Below are positions 1 to 8,116 of a stretch of 64,000 bases of DNA, piece by piece. The DNA lies in contig NZ_CP012023.1 of assembly GCF_001308265.1 (NCBI RefSeq), positions 62,001 to 126,000 of the forward strand. Reading direction: 5' to 3'. Position numbers and translations under genes: made by a program. The stretch comes from Celeribacter marinus (GTDB taxonomy: Bacteria > Pseudomonadota > Alphaproteobacteria > Rhodobacterales > Rhodobacteraceae). Position 1 is the first letter of the stretch. The number at the start of each line of letters is the position of its first letter. The notes beneath the pieces are model-generated. The model saw only the letters and a program-made list of their open reading frames with translations. It did not search any database and had not been told where the DNA came from.

Positions 1-2
1 TC

Positions 3-1328
3 TGGAACCGCAAGATCGTGCTGGTCTCAACGCCGACGAACAAGGGCGCGAGCCGGATCGAGACGGCGTTTGAGGAAAGTGATCAGCGCCGTTTCTGGGT
101 GCCATGTCCCGACTGTGGGTATGATCAAATCCTGATCTGGCCACAGGTCAAATGGGACAAGGGCGAGGATGGCGGCCACAAGCCGGACACTGCACGGTAT
201 CACTGCGTTGACTGCGATGCAGCTTGGCGCGACGAGGTCCGCTGGGCGGCAGTGTCAAAGGGGCACTGGGTTGCTGAGCAGCCCTTTGCGGGCACAGCCG
301 GGTTCCATCTGAACGAGCTTTATTCGCCTTGGGTTCGATTGGCTGCGATGGTCAAAACCTACCTGTCGGCGCGGGCTGGCGGTGATGATATGATGAAGAC
401 CTTCATCAACACATCGCTGGGTGAGACCTGGATGGAAAGTGGTGAGGCACCCGACTGGCAACGCCTGCAGGGGCAGAAGGAAGAGTGGACACCCGGCACT
501 GTGCCGGCCGATGGGTTGTTTCTGACAGCAGGCGCGGATGTTCAAAAGGACCGGATTGAGGTTGATGTCTGGGCCTGGGGTAGGGGGCTGCAAAGTTGGC
601 TCATCGATCATGTTGTTATTGAGGGTGGTCCCGGAGCTTCGGCATGCTGGCAGAAACTCTCCGAGCTTTTGGGGCAGACTTGGCAACACGCCAGCGGCCA
701 GCACCTGAGCATTGCAAAACTGGCGATCGATACAGGCTATGAGACCAGCGCGGTCTACGGCTGGGCGCGGCAGATGGGGTTTGGACAGGTCGCACCGGTC
801 AAGGGACTTGAGGGGTTCAACCGCGCAAGCCCGGTGACGGGACCAACCTTTGTGGATGCCACGATTGGCGGCAAGCGGCTGCGGCGCGGTGCGCGGCTCT
901 GGTCGGTGGCAACCTCGACCTTCAAAGCGGAAACCTATCGTTTCCTGCGCCAGGATCGGCCGACGCCAGAGGAAATCACCGCGGGATCTTCGTTTCCAGC
1001 GGGAACAGTGCATCTGCCAAATTGGGCCGACAGTGAATGGCTCAAGCAGCTGACGGCTGAGCAGCTGGTCACCGTTAAGAACAAGCGCGGATTTGCAAAG
1101 CTCGAATGGCAAAAGCTGCGTGAGCGCAATGAGGCGCTGGATTGCCGGGTATATGCGCGCGCAGCTGCTTGGATTGCCGGTGCGGACCGCTGGTCGGAGG
1201 CGCGGTGGGCCGAGTTGGAGCGACAGCTCGCGGTCGAAACTAGCGGGCCAGCGGTAGAGGCAAACGCAAAACCAACGCTGCGGCCATCTGCAAGAAGGCG
1301 GACGATGCGGTCGAGTTATATGGGGTGA
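3..1328 (+). CDS. Phage terminase large subunit (GpA/lambda type), 5' end outside window
   Basis: This is the DNA-packaging motor and nuclease of a lambda-like phage. The frame is open to the first base of the window (WNRKIVLVSTPTNKG...), so the N-terminal ATPase with Walker A lies upstream and the GTG at 18 is internal. Visible parts are the end of the ATPase (VSTPTNKGAS), a four-Cys zinc-ribbon-like pair (CPDCG and CVDCD), and the start of the C-terminal nuclease with an acidic residue in TAGADVQKDRIEVDVWAWG. The gpW-like gene follows after 3 bases, and the whole head operon follows in lambda order. The visible part has no frameshift. The family call is firm; activity is doubtful because the prophage is truncated. 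Confidence 0.93.
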   Translation, partial: WNRKIVLVSTPTNKGASRIETAFEESDQRRFWVPCPDCGYDQILIWPQVKWDKGEDGGHKPDTARYHCVDCDAAWRDEVRWAAVSKGHWVAEQPFAGTAGFHLNELYSPWVRLAAMVKTYLSARAGGDDMMKTFINTSLGETWMESGEAPDWQRLQGQKEEWTPGTVPADGLFLTAGADVQKDRIEVDVWAWGRGLQSWLIDHVVIEGGPGASACWQKLSELLGQTWQHASGQHLSIAKLAIDTGYETSAVYGWARQMGFGQVAPVKGLEGFNRASPVTGPTFVDATIGGKRLRRGARLWSVATSTFKAETYRFLRQDRPTPEEITAGSSFPAGTVHLPNWADSEWLKQLTAEQLVTVKNKRGFAKLEWQKLRERNEALDCRVYARAAAWIAGADRWSEARWAELERQLAVETSGPAVEANAKPTLRPSARRRTMRSSYMG

Positions 1329-1331
1329 TAA

Positions 1332-1547
1332 ATGGCCACAATTTCTGAACTCCGCACCCGCCGGGAGGCGCTCGCAGTCCAACGTTCCTCCGGCGTCGCC
1401 CGCGTTAGCTATGACGGCAAGACTGTGGATTACCGCAGCGCGGCTGAAATCGACCGCGCCATAGAGGCGCTGGATCGCGAAATCGCCAAACTCGAAGGAC
1501 GGCGGATCGTAAGGCAGGTGCGCATTCTCACATCTAAAGGGCTCTAA
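1332..1547 (+). CDS. Head-tail joining protein, gpW-like
   Basis: A 71-residue protein between terminase and portal, exactly where lambda has gpW. The family is small and helical and joins the filled head to the tail. It has a basic N-terminal helix (TISELRTRREALA), a short YDGKTVDY beta segment and a second helix rich in Glu, Arg and Ile. It starts 3 bases after the terminase stop and ends 3 bases before the portal start, so it is translated in the same operon. The function rests on size, position and fold pattern. Confidence 0.8.
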   Translation: MATISELRTRREALAVQRSSGVARVSYDGKTVDYRSAAEIDRAIEALDREIAKLEGRRIVRQVRILTSKGL

Positions 1548-1550
1548 CAC

Positions 1551-3050
1551 ATGGGGTTACTGGACACGTTCCGTCGCCCCAAGCCGGGCGGCCCCAAAGC
1601 GATGCGTGCGCGTCTTGAAGGGGCGATGTCAAAACGCCGGCTGCGGGGCTGGAACCCACCGCTTGAAAACATCAATGCGTTGGTGGCATCGGGTGGGCCA
1701 AAGTTGCTGGCCCGCTCGCGTGAACTGGTGGTGACGAACGGCTATGCGGCGAATGCCTGCGAGGCCTTTGCATCCAACATGGTGGGGGATGGAATTAAGC
1801 CGTCCTCACTGATTGAGGATGCAGCATTACGTGATGAGGTCCAGCGGCTCTGGCTTGCTTGGACCGATGAGGCGGATGCCGACGGGCTGACGGATTTTTA
1901 TGGTCTGCAGGCGATGGTTGCGCGCGAAATGTTTGTTGCGGGTGAATGCTTCGTGCGGATGCGGCCCCGCCGGGCCGAGGACGGCTTGTTGGTGCCGCTG
2001 CAGTTGCAGCTACTACAATCGGAAATGCTGCCATTCGAGAAGACCGAGACGGCCCCGAACGGGAACCGCATCCGCTGCGGGATCGAGTTTGACCTAATCG
2101 GTAGGCGGGTGGCTTATCATTTCCGCAGGCGTCATCCTGGCGACAGCACGGATCACCGCGTCGCGATACCAGAAACCATGCGCGTGCCAGCCGAAGATGT
2201 GCTACACATCTACCGCCCCATTGATGCGGGTCAGATCCGTGGCTTGCCGCATATTGCGCCAGCGATGGTGCGGTTGTTCCTGCTTGATCAGTATGATGAC
2301 GCCGAACTAGATCGCAAAAAGACAGCAGCAATGTTTGCCGGCTTCATCACCAAGACAGCGCCGGAAGATCCGATAATAGGCGAGGGCGAGGCGGATCTTG
2401 ATGGCGCAGCTATGGCCAGCCTTGAGCCCGGCACCATGCAGGTTCTGCTGCCGGGCGAGGATGTGAGGTTCTCAAGCCCAGCTGATGTCGGCGGCGGCTA
2501 TGAGGCGTTTCAATATCGCACGCTGCTTGCGGTTTCTGCCTCGCTGGGGCTGCCCTATCACCTTGTTACTGGCGATGTGCGCCAGGCCAATTATTCGAGC
2601 CTGCGGGCCGAACTTGTCGAATTCCGCCGCCGCGTGCAGCAATTGCAGCACGGGGTGATTGCGCATCAGCTCTGCCGACCCATCTGGCGTCGCTGGCTTG
2701 AAACCGCACAACTGGCGGGTCGGCTGGATCTGTCTGATCCCGCGGCTGCGCGCGTAGTGCAGTGGATCCCACCACGGTGGGATTGGGTTGATCCCTTGAA
2801 AGACATTCAGGCGCAGGTGCTGGCGATGGAGGCGGGCATCACCTCAAGACGCAAGGTGGTCGAGGCCACGGGCTATGATGTCGAGGAGGTCGACCGTGAA
2901 AACGCGGCCGATGCTGCGCGGACAAAGCAGTTTGGGCTCGTGTACCGCACCAGCCCAGGCGAGACGCAAGGTGCGCGGGCAACACCGAGCCAGACGCCGG
3001 AACCAGATGACAAAGGCGACGAGTACGCCGCTCAATCCAAACAGGAGTGA
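1551..3050 (+). CDS. Phage portal protein, lambda gpB family
   Basis: A 499-residue portal, the dodecameric ring at the capsid vertex through which DNA enters and leaves. The N-terminus is basic (RRPKPGGPKAMRARLEGAMSKRR) as in lambda-family portals. The middle has the family-typical VTNGYAANACEAFASNMVG and YHFRRRHPGD segments, and LLAVSASLGLPYHLVTGDV lies near residue 330. The C-terminal tail is Gln/Glu/Asp-rich. The start follows the gpW-like gene by 3 bases. Length is normal for the family and the frame is intact. Confidence 0.93.
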   Translation: MGLLDTFRRPKPGGPKAMRARLEGAMSKRRLRGWNPPLENINALVASGGPKLLARSRELVVTNGYAANACEAFASNMVGDGIKPSSLIEDAALRDEVQRLWLAWTDEADADGLTDFYGLQAMVAREMFVAGECFVRMRPRRAEDGLLVPLQLQLLQSEMLPFEKTETAPNGNRIRCGIEFDLIGRRVAYHFRRRHPGDSTDHRVAIPETMRVPAEDVLHIYRPIDAGQIRGLPHIAPAMVRLFLLDQYDDAELDRKKTAAMFAGFITKTAPEDPIIGEGEADLDGAAMASLEPGTMQVLLPGEDVRFSSPADVGGGYEAFQYRTLLAVSASLGLPYHLVTGDVRQANYSSLRAELVEFRRRVQQLQHGVIAHQLCRPIWRRWLETAQLAGRLDLSDPAAARVVQWIPPRWDWVDPLKDIQAQVLAMEAGITSRRKVVEATGYDVEEVDRENAADAARTKQFGLVYRTSPGETQGARATPSQTPEPDDKGDEYAAQSKQE

Positions 3051-3054
3051 CACC

Positions 3055-4164
3055 ATGAACAGTTGGTACACGATCCGTGCCCGGGCAACGGGCGCGGAAG
3101 TGCTGATCTATGACGAAATCGGCGCTTATGGCGTTTCTGCCAAAGGGTTTCTGGCCGAGCTGGGGGCGTTGCCGGATGATGCACCGATCGATCTGCGGCT
3201 GAACAGCCCCGGTGGTTCGGTCTTCGATGCGGTGGCGATCTATAATGCGCTGAGCCGTCATGCAGGCACAATTACCGTCTGGATCGATGGTATCGCGGCC
3301 TCCGCTGCGAGCTACATTTCCATGGCGGGCGACGAGATCGTCATGCCAGAAAACGCTTTTCTGATGATCCATGACCCGTCTGGCGTTGTCATGGGCACGG
3401 CCGCAGACATGCGCGACATGGCCGGCACGTTGGACAAGATCGCAGCCAGCATGACGCGGGGATACGCGGCCAAATCCGGCAAGCCGGAGGCTGAAATAGC
3501 GGCATTGCTGTCGGCGGAGACATGGTTTGACGCAAAAGATGCGTTGGAGGCGGGGCTGGCCACGCGCATGGCAGAGCCGGTGCGGATTGCCGCCAGCTTT
3601 GATATCGGGCGGTTCCGTAACGTCCCGCCTGAACTGGTTGAGGCAGTTGAGGCCATCGCGCCTGACCCCGCAACCACAGCCAGGGAAATCGTTGGAGACG
3701 ATAAAGGTGTGGCAGGCAATGACGCTGCGCCAATCGCTTCTGATCCCGCGACCAAGGTTCCCGCCGGGAACGTTGATCCGGTGGCAACAACCGCCGATCC
3801 TACGTGTACAAGTGTGCGGGACGAGGGTCTTCAAGCCGGAAACGCCCAATCGCGTGCGGCAGAGAACTGCGCTGCAGCCGCCAACGCACCACCCGACGCA
3901 CCACTCGACGCTGGGGCGATCCGCGCTGAGGCGATGTCTCATGCCCGCGCTGTGATCGATCTTTGCCGCCTTGCGGGCCAGCCGCAGATGGCAGGTCGTT
4001 TCCTAGAGGAAGACGTGGGGCTCGACGAGGTCCGCCATCGACTTCTGGCAGTCAAGGCCGACGCCACCCCTGACATCACCGCCGCCCATGCCCAACCCGG
4101 GCGCGCGGCCAACACCCAATCCTGGGGCGATGTGATCGCCCGTACATTCCGCCAGAAAGGATAA
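3055..4164 (+). CDS. Prohead maturation protease, ClpP-like (S14/S49 clan)
   Basis: A 369-residue head protease that would cleave scaffold and capsid N-termini during maturation. A longer frame opens at 2875, but ATG 3055 has AGGAG at 3042-3046 and follows the portal stop by 4 bases, so it is chosen. The N-terminal ~200 residues are a ClpP fold: NSPGGSVFDAVAIYNAL, the nucleophile-serine segment GIAASAASYISMAGDE, and the histidine segment FLMIHDPSG. The C-terminal ~150 residues are Ala/Pro-rich and probably act as scaffold, as the C/Nu3 region does in lambda. The decoration protein gene follows. Confidence 0.92.
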   Translation: MNSWYTIRARATGAEVLIYDEIGAYGVSAKGFLAELGALPDDAPIDLRLNSPGGSVFDAVAIYNALSRHAGTITVWIDGIAASAASYISMAGDEIVMPENAFLMIHDPSGVVMGTAADMRDMAGTLDKIAASMTRGYAAKSGKPEAEIAALLSAETWFDAKDALEAGLATRMAEPVRIAASFDIGRFRNVPPELVEAVEAIAPDPATTAREIVGDDKGVAGNDAAPIASDPATKVPAGNVDPVATTADPTCTSVRDEGLQAGNAQSRAAENCAAAANAPPDAPLDAGAIRAEAMSHARAVIDLCRLAGQPQMAGRFLEEDVGLDEVRHRLLAVKADATPDITAAHAQPGRAANTQSWGDVIARTFRQKG

Positions 4165-4170
4165 TCGTTC

Positions 4171-4542
4171 ATGACCATGCTCACAGAAGGAAAACACACA
4201 GGCGGCTTTCTCGTCTGGGAAGTGCTGCGTGATTACACCCGCGAAACCGTCACCCTCGCATCTGGCGCAGGCAAGCTTGCGCCGGGCACGGTGCTTGGAA
4301 GAATTACCACCGGCGGAAAATACACAAGCTTTGCACCTAGCGCGTCCAACGGCAGTCAGAACGCTTCTGGCATCCTGTGGGACTCTGTGGATGCGAGCGC
4401 AACTGATGCGTCCGCAGTTATACTTTTCCGGGGTCCTGCCATCGTCAATCGTCAAGACCTTGTTTGGCCCGATGGTGCAACCGAGGCCCAGATTACTACC
4501 GCCACCACGGCACTCGCCTCAATTGGCATTATTCTGCGCTAA
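4171..4542 (+). CDS. Head decoration protein, lambda gpD family
   Basis: A 123-residue capsid cement protein. The sequence begins in the family-typical way (LTEGKHTGGFLVWE), followed by GKLAPGTVLGRIT and the WDSVDASATDASAVILFRGPA strand, and ends with SIGIILR. In lambda, gpD trimers stabilise the expanded capsid. It lies between protease and major capsid genes, the canonical order. Complete and uninterrupted. Confidence 0.92.
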   Translation: MTMLTEGKHTGGFLVWEVLRDYTRETVTLASGAGKLAPGTVLGRITTGGKYTSFAPSASNGSQNASGILWDSVDASATDASAVILFRGPAIVNRQDLVWPDGATEAQITTATTALASIGIILR

Positions 4543-4581
4543 GGCGTAGCCCCAAACCCATTACATTAAGGAGGCTGGCTT

Positions 4582-5595
4582 ATGGCCACCATGGATATCT
4601 TTGAAGGCGATGCCTTCTCCGTCATAGAACTCACCCGCGCCCTCGAAAACATTCCATTCAAGCCTGCCACTCTTTCTGGCTCCGATTTGTTCGCAGAACG
4701 CGGCGTACGCACCCGTACGGTCGTGATTGAAAGTCGTGATGGCACTTTGTCGCTCATCCCGTTTTCGGAACGGGGCGGAGGCTATGATCAGCAGATGCCG
4801 GAAAGCCGGCAGGTGCGGGCCTTCGTGTGTCGTCAGTTCAAAAAACAAGATGTACTTTGGGCATCCGAGATCCAAGGTATTCGTGAGTTTGGCTCTGAGA
4901 GCGTGACCCAGCAGGCCCAAGCCGAGATTGCACGCCGTATGCGACGCCTGCGCACTGATGCAGAGGCAACGTTTGAGTATCATCTTCTCAACGGCATTCA
5001 GGGCTTGGTTAAAGATCCTCGTGATGGCTCGGTGGTAATCAATTTCGCGAATGAATTTGGGATCACGCCTGTGGCGGAGATCGATTTTGATCTCGACAAT
5101 CAGTCGCCAGCTTCTGGGGCGCTGCGCAAACGTTGCCAAGCTTTAATTGAAAGTGTTGAGGATAGCTTGGGCGAGCTTGCGGTCGGGCCTGTGCAACTGC
5201 GGGCGGAGTGTGGCTCGGCGTTCTTTGCGGATCTCGTGGCGCATAAGGAGATCCGCGAGACCTATCTCAACACGGCTGCTGCGAATGAGTTGCGGGGCAG
5301 GGCGGTTGATGAGTTTACCTTTGGCGGCATCACCTTCCGCCGTTATGGTGGCACCGCGACCATTGGGGTGCCAACTGATAAAGCGTTTTTCTATCCACAG
5401 GGGATTGAAGGCCTGTTCGAGATCTACTTCGCACCGGCTGACACCTTTGAGACAGTCAATACGATCGGCTTGCCGCTTTATGCCCGTATGATTCCGGATC
5501 GGGAGCGGGATGAGTGGGTGCGTCTGGAGATCGAGAGCAATCCACTCCCGATTTGCACCCGGCCACAGGTGCTGCGCTCGGCCAAGCGCACCTGA
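4582..5595 (+). CDS. Major capsid protein, lambda gpE family
   Basis: A 337-residue coat protein, normal length for the lambda E family. It starts MATMDIFEGDAFSVIELTRA and has IPFSERGGGYDQQMPE near residue 60, DVLWASEIQGIREFG, and the C-terminal signature FFYPQGIEGLFEIYFAP. ATG 4582 has AAGGAGG at 4568-4574. Its TGA overlaps the ATG of the next gene (ATGA at 5595), indicating translational coupling. Intact. Confidence 0.94.
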   Translation: MATMDIFEGDAFSVIELTRALENIPFKPATLSGSDLFAERGVRTRTVVIESRDGTLSLIPFSERGGGYDQQMPESRQVRAFVCRQFKKQDVLWASEIQGIREFGSESVTQQAQAEIARRMRRLRTDAEATFEYHLLNGIQGLVKDPRDGSVVINFANEFGITPVAEIDFDLDNQSPASGALRKRCQALIESVEDSLGELAVGPVQLRAECGSAFFADLVAHKEIRETYLNTAAANELRGRAVDEFTFGGITFRRYGGTATIGVPTDKAFFYPQGIEGLFEIYFAPADTFETVNTIGLPLYARMIPDRERDEWVRLEIESNPLPICTRPQVLRSAKRT

Positions 5596-5906
5596 TGACA
5601 GCCTTCGCTGATGCGCTTGGTGTTTTGTTTAGGGATGCCAATCTCTCGGTTGAAATTTGGCACCGTGATGTTGAGGGGCAATTCACCTGTGTTCGTGGCA
5701 TCCTGCGGCGGCCGGATGAACTCACTGACTTTGGTGCGGCTCGGCTTCTCTCAGATACCACCCGGATCGATGTCCGGGTGGCGGATATTCCAGCCCCTCT
5801 GCCGCAGGAACAGATCCTGATCGGCGAGGAAACCTTCCTGATCCAGGGCGAGCCGCAACGCGACCGGGAGCGGTTGGTCTGGACCATTGAGCTTACTCCA
5901 GCATGA
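5595..5906 (+). CDS. Head-tail joining protein (gpFII-like by position)
   Basis: A 103-residue protein starting at ATG 5595, which overlaps the capsid stop codon. The frame stays open upstream to 5514, but that stretch lies inside the capsid gene. It is mostly beta (RLLSDTTRIDVRVADIP, EQILIGEETFLIQGEPQRD), as expected for small head-tail connectors. Its stop overlaps the start of the next gene by 4 bases. Family assignment is by position and size, so the exact lambda equivalent is uncertain. Confidence 0.75.
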   Translation: MTAFADALGVLFRDANLSVEIWHRDVEGQFTCVRGILRRPDELTDFGAARLLSDTTRIDVRVADIPAPLPQEQILIGEETFLIQGEPQRDRERLVWTIELTPA

Positions 5907-6535
5907 AACTTGGCCTTGATATCAAACCCGACCTCATTGCCGTGATGGCAGACGAGGTGAAAGCCGGGGAAAAGGCTGTCAGCACTGCGATGCGTGCAGC
6001 GGGCACGGACCTTAAAACCGCATGGCGCGGGCAGATCACTCAAGCTGGCCTCGGTCGGCGATTGTCGAATTCGATCCGGAGCCAAACCTATCCGAAAACC
6101 GGGGAAAGTTTGAAGGCCGCAGCTCTGGTCTGGTCGAATGCACCCCAAATCATCGGGGCCCACGACACCGGACCATTGATCCGCTCAAAGGACGGGTTCT
6201 GGCTTGCTATCCCAACGCCGGCAGCCGGTAAGGGCGCGCGCGGCAAGGCGCTGACCCCAGGCGAATGGGAGCGGCGGCGGGGTCTGCGGTTGCGGTTTGT
6301 CTACCGGCGGAGCGGTCCAAGCTTGCTGGTGGCAGATGGCCGGCTCAACAATCGCGGACTGGGCGTGGCGTCTCGCTCAAAATCGGGTCGTGGACGCAGT
6401 ACTGTGCCGATCTTTCTTTTGGTGCCGCAGGTGAAACTAGTGAAAAGGCTCAATCTGGCGCGGGATGCTGATCGGGTGCAGGCAGCGGTACCTGGACTGA
6501 TCGTGGCGAATTGGCTCGAAAGGTTTAGCGTTTAG
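5903..6535 (+). CDS. Phage tail/morphogenesis protein, DUF6441-like
   Basis: A 210-residue protein in the place of lambda gpZ, between head joiner and tail terminator. It has an N-terminal helix (GLDIKPDLIAVMADEVKAGEKA) and a central FWLAIPTPAAG and RRRGLRLRFVYRRSGPSLLVADG region. The C-terminal strand is TVPIFLLVPQVKLVKRLNL. I recall this type as DUF6441 in Rhodobacterales prophages, from memory and not searched. It overlaps the reverse-strand acyl carrier gene by 11 bases at its 3' end. Confidence 0.7.
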   Translation: MKLGLDIKPDLIAVMADEVKAGEKAVSTAMRAAGTDLKTAWRGQITQAGLGRRLSNSIRSQTYPKTGESLKAAALVWSNAPQIIGAHDTGPLIRSKDGFWLAIPTPAAGKGARGKALTPGEWERRRGLRLRFVYRRSGPSLLVADGRLNNRGLGVASRSKSGRGRSTVPIFLLVPQVKLVKRLNLARDADRVQAAVPGLIVANWLERFSV

Positions 6536-6770
6536 CGCTCAAGGCTCTTTGAACAAATGCCTCTGCGTCACCAACGGTTATGATTTCCTCAGACTCTGCA
6601 TCTTTAATTTCAAGACCAAACGCTTCCTCTAAACGCATGACCAGCTCAATTTTATCAAGGCTGTTCGCGCCGAGATCTTGAATGAAAGACGTCTCATGGG
6701 AGAGTTCATTCACGTTGAGATCAAATTTTTGCGCCACAATTTCGCGAACGGTTACTCCAGATGTATTCAT
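6525..6770 (-). CDS. Acyl carrier protein, inverted inside phage tail module
   Basis: An 81-residue ACP. The start is ATG at 6770, with GGAGGA 7 bases upstream on the reverse strand; the frame is open further to 6848 but lacks such a site. The phosphopantetheine attachment serine lies in DLGANSLDKIELVM, followed by the acidic recognition helix and LEEAFGLEIKDAE, so the four-helix ACP pattern is complete. Most ACPs have Asp before the serine; here it is Asn. The gene opposes the tail operon and its 3' end overlaps the upstream tail gene. A housekeeping acpP sits with fab genes, so this is an accessory ACP or phage-borne cargo. Its partner enzyme is not visible. Confidence 0.88.
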   Translation of the reverse strand: MNTSGVTVREIVAQKFDLNVNELSHETSFIQDLGANSLDKIELVMRLEEAFGLEIKDAESEEIITVGDAEAFVQRALSAKR

Positions 6771-6847
6771 GCTCAGTCCTCCTATAACGGGAGCGATCAC
6801 CTCCGCCAGTATGCTCATTGACATAGCTATCCCTTGGGAAGAACTCA

Positions 6848-7273
6848 ATGCCCACCACCCGCGAAACCATCCTAAGCGCTTTGACGGGTCTGCTTAGCAC
6901 GATCCCGCATATGGCTGTTTTACGCGGAGAAGTTCTGCCGGAACGCATTCCGCCGGCGGGGCTCATGATCCTGCGCGATGGAAATCCAGGAGAGCCAAGC
7001 GTGACCTTGTCTCCGTTGACCTATCACTTTCAACATCAGGCCGAACTCGAGGTGATCGTGCAATCATCGACTGATCGAAACGCTCTCCTTGACGCTATAA
7101 TCGGACAAATCGGGGCCGTGATTGCGGTGGATCGAACTCTTGGAGGGCTTTGCGACTGGATCGAGCCTGAAGCGCCTGAGCCTGTCGATCTTCCAGTTGA
7201 GGGCGGCGCAAGTCTAAAAGCTGCCATCGTAGTTGTTGTACTACACTATACAGCGGCCAACAGCTTAGAATGA
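6848..7273 (+). CDS. Tail terminator / minor tail protein (gpU-like by position)
   Basis: A 141-residue protein starting at ATG 6848 with a GGGAAGAA purine stretch just upstream. Features are an N-terminal helix (TRETILSALTGLLSTIPHM), VLPERIPPAGLMILRDG, and HFQHQAELEVIVQ, then a C-terminal beta strand (LKAAIVVVVLHYTA). The size and alpha-beta pattern fit tail terminators, which cap the growing tail tube in siphophages. The ACP gene separates it from the preceding tail gene, and the bactofilin block separates it from the tail tube gene. Confidence 0.65.
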   Translation: MPTTRETILSALTGLLSTIPHMAVLRGEVLPERIPPAGLMILRDGNPGEPSVTLSPLTYHFQHQAELEVIVQSSTDRNALLDAIIGQIGAVIAVDRTLGGLCDWIEPEAPEPVDLPVEGGASLKAAIVVVVLHYTAANSLE

Positions 7274-7357
7274 CTTTCTGATTGGAAGACTTTAAGCAGC
7301 TGCCTTTTGTGATTGCCTCGGTGACGAGGCACGAACAAGTCAAATGCACGATTTGGT

Positions 7358-7525
7358 TTAGACGGGGATATAGCTGCTCAGGAGATTTAAAATAAAAACA
7401 AGTAGGGTGAGACCCACGATAACGAGGATCATGAAAATTGACGGTTTAAGGCTACTCTTTCTGCCCTTTGGTTTTTTAAAATCAAGTCCCAATGGTTTAG
7501 ATCTCTGCTCCTTGCCCCCAGACAT
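7358..7525 (-). CDS. 55-residue single-span membrane protein beside bactofilin
   Basis: A small frame on the reverse strand: ATG at 7525, TAA at 7358-7360. The N-terminal ~28 residues are very basic and polar (KEQRSKPLGLDFKKPKGRK). A clear membrane helix follows (IFMILVIVGLTLLVFILNLL) with a short SSYIPV tail. The positive-inside rule predicts the basic end in the cytoplasm. It lies 46 bases downstream of bactofilin in the same direction, so the two probably form one unit. No strong ribosome site is seen. A membrane anchor for the bactofilin polymer is a plausible role, but this is inference. Confidence 0.6.
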   Translation of the reverse strand: MSGGKEQRSKPLGLDFKKPKGRKSSLKPSIFMILVIVGLTLLVFILNLLSSYIPV

Positions 7526-7571
7526 TAGCAAGTGAAGGCTAGCAGATTTTTTATATAATGCGATGATTTCT

Positions 7572-8027
7572 TTAATCTTGAGTGGAGCGTTTCGGCCTGC
7601 ACGTCATATGGCCATCAATCATGGCGCCAGCTTCAACAGAAACGCGTTCACATTGGATATCTGCTTTGGTCGCACTTTTGCTTTTAAACGTTGCATCCTC
7701 AGCCACCAAGTTACCAGTGAGTGTGCCGCTGACTGTGATGTGCTTTGTGCTGACTTTGCCATTTATGCGCCCGTCTTCGGTTACAAAAAGTGTATCGGCA
7801 CTGAGATCACCTGTGATTTGGCCGCAAAACTCAAGAATACCTGTTGTGGTGAGGTTACCTGTGATCACAAGGTCTGATTGAATGACAGACTTTTGACGCC
7901 TGTCCCGCTCAGGAGCGGGCGTCTCACCTGGTAGTGGTGGTCTTGACGGTTTACCTGATGGGTCATCGTCAATAACTTCCAGTGTTTTAGGTTTTTTGGC
8001 TTCATTTTGTTTTGCAAAAATAGACAT
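7572..8027 (-). CDS. Bactofilin (polymer-forming cytoskeletal protein), inverted in tail module
   Basis: A 151-residue bactofilin. ATG 8027 is preceded on its strand by GGGGGAAA; the frame extends to 8096 without better support. The N-terminus is disordered and Pro/Lys-rich (residues 1-45). The core is the repeated beta-helix pattern of the family: SDLVITGNLTTTGILEFCG, then TEDGRINGKVSTKHITVSG and ATFKSKSATKADIQCERVSV. Bactofilins self-assemble into filaments that organise cell-wall or surface structures. It is unusual between phage tail genes, where it runs against the operon together with a small membrane protein. Confidence 0.88.
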   Translation of the reverse strand: MSIFAKQNEAKKPKTLEVIDDDPSGKPSRPPLPGETPAPERDRRQKSVIQSDLVITGNLTTTGILEFCGQITGDLSADTLFVTEDGRINGKVSTKHITVSGTLTGNLVAEDATFKSKSATKADIQCERVSVEAGAMIDGHMTCRPKRSTQD

Positions 8028-8116
8028 CGGTTTTTCCCCCAAGCTTAAGTCAATCAATAAATCACAAAACGTCAAGACAATTGCGTGGAAGGTCACATCC
8101 GCAGAAAGGACAGTTT

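Noticed and set aside
255..1550. 431-aa reverse-strand frame under the terminase gene
   Set aside because: It is a shadow of a high-GC coding region; terminase motifs on the plus strand are unambiguous.
2839..3942. 367-aa reverse-strand frame under portal/protease
   Set aside because: Cys/Arg/His-rich shadow with no motif; the ClpP-like protease on the other strand is clear.
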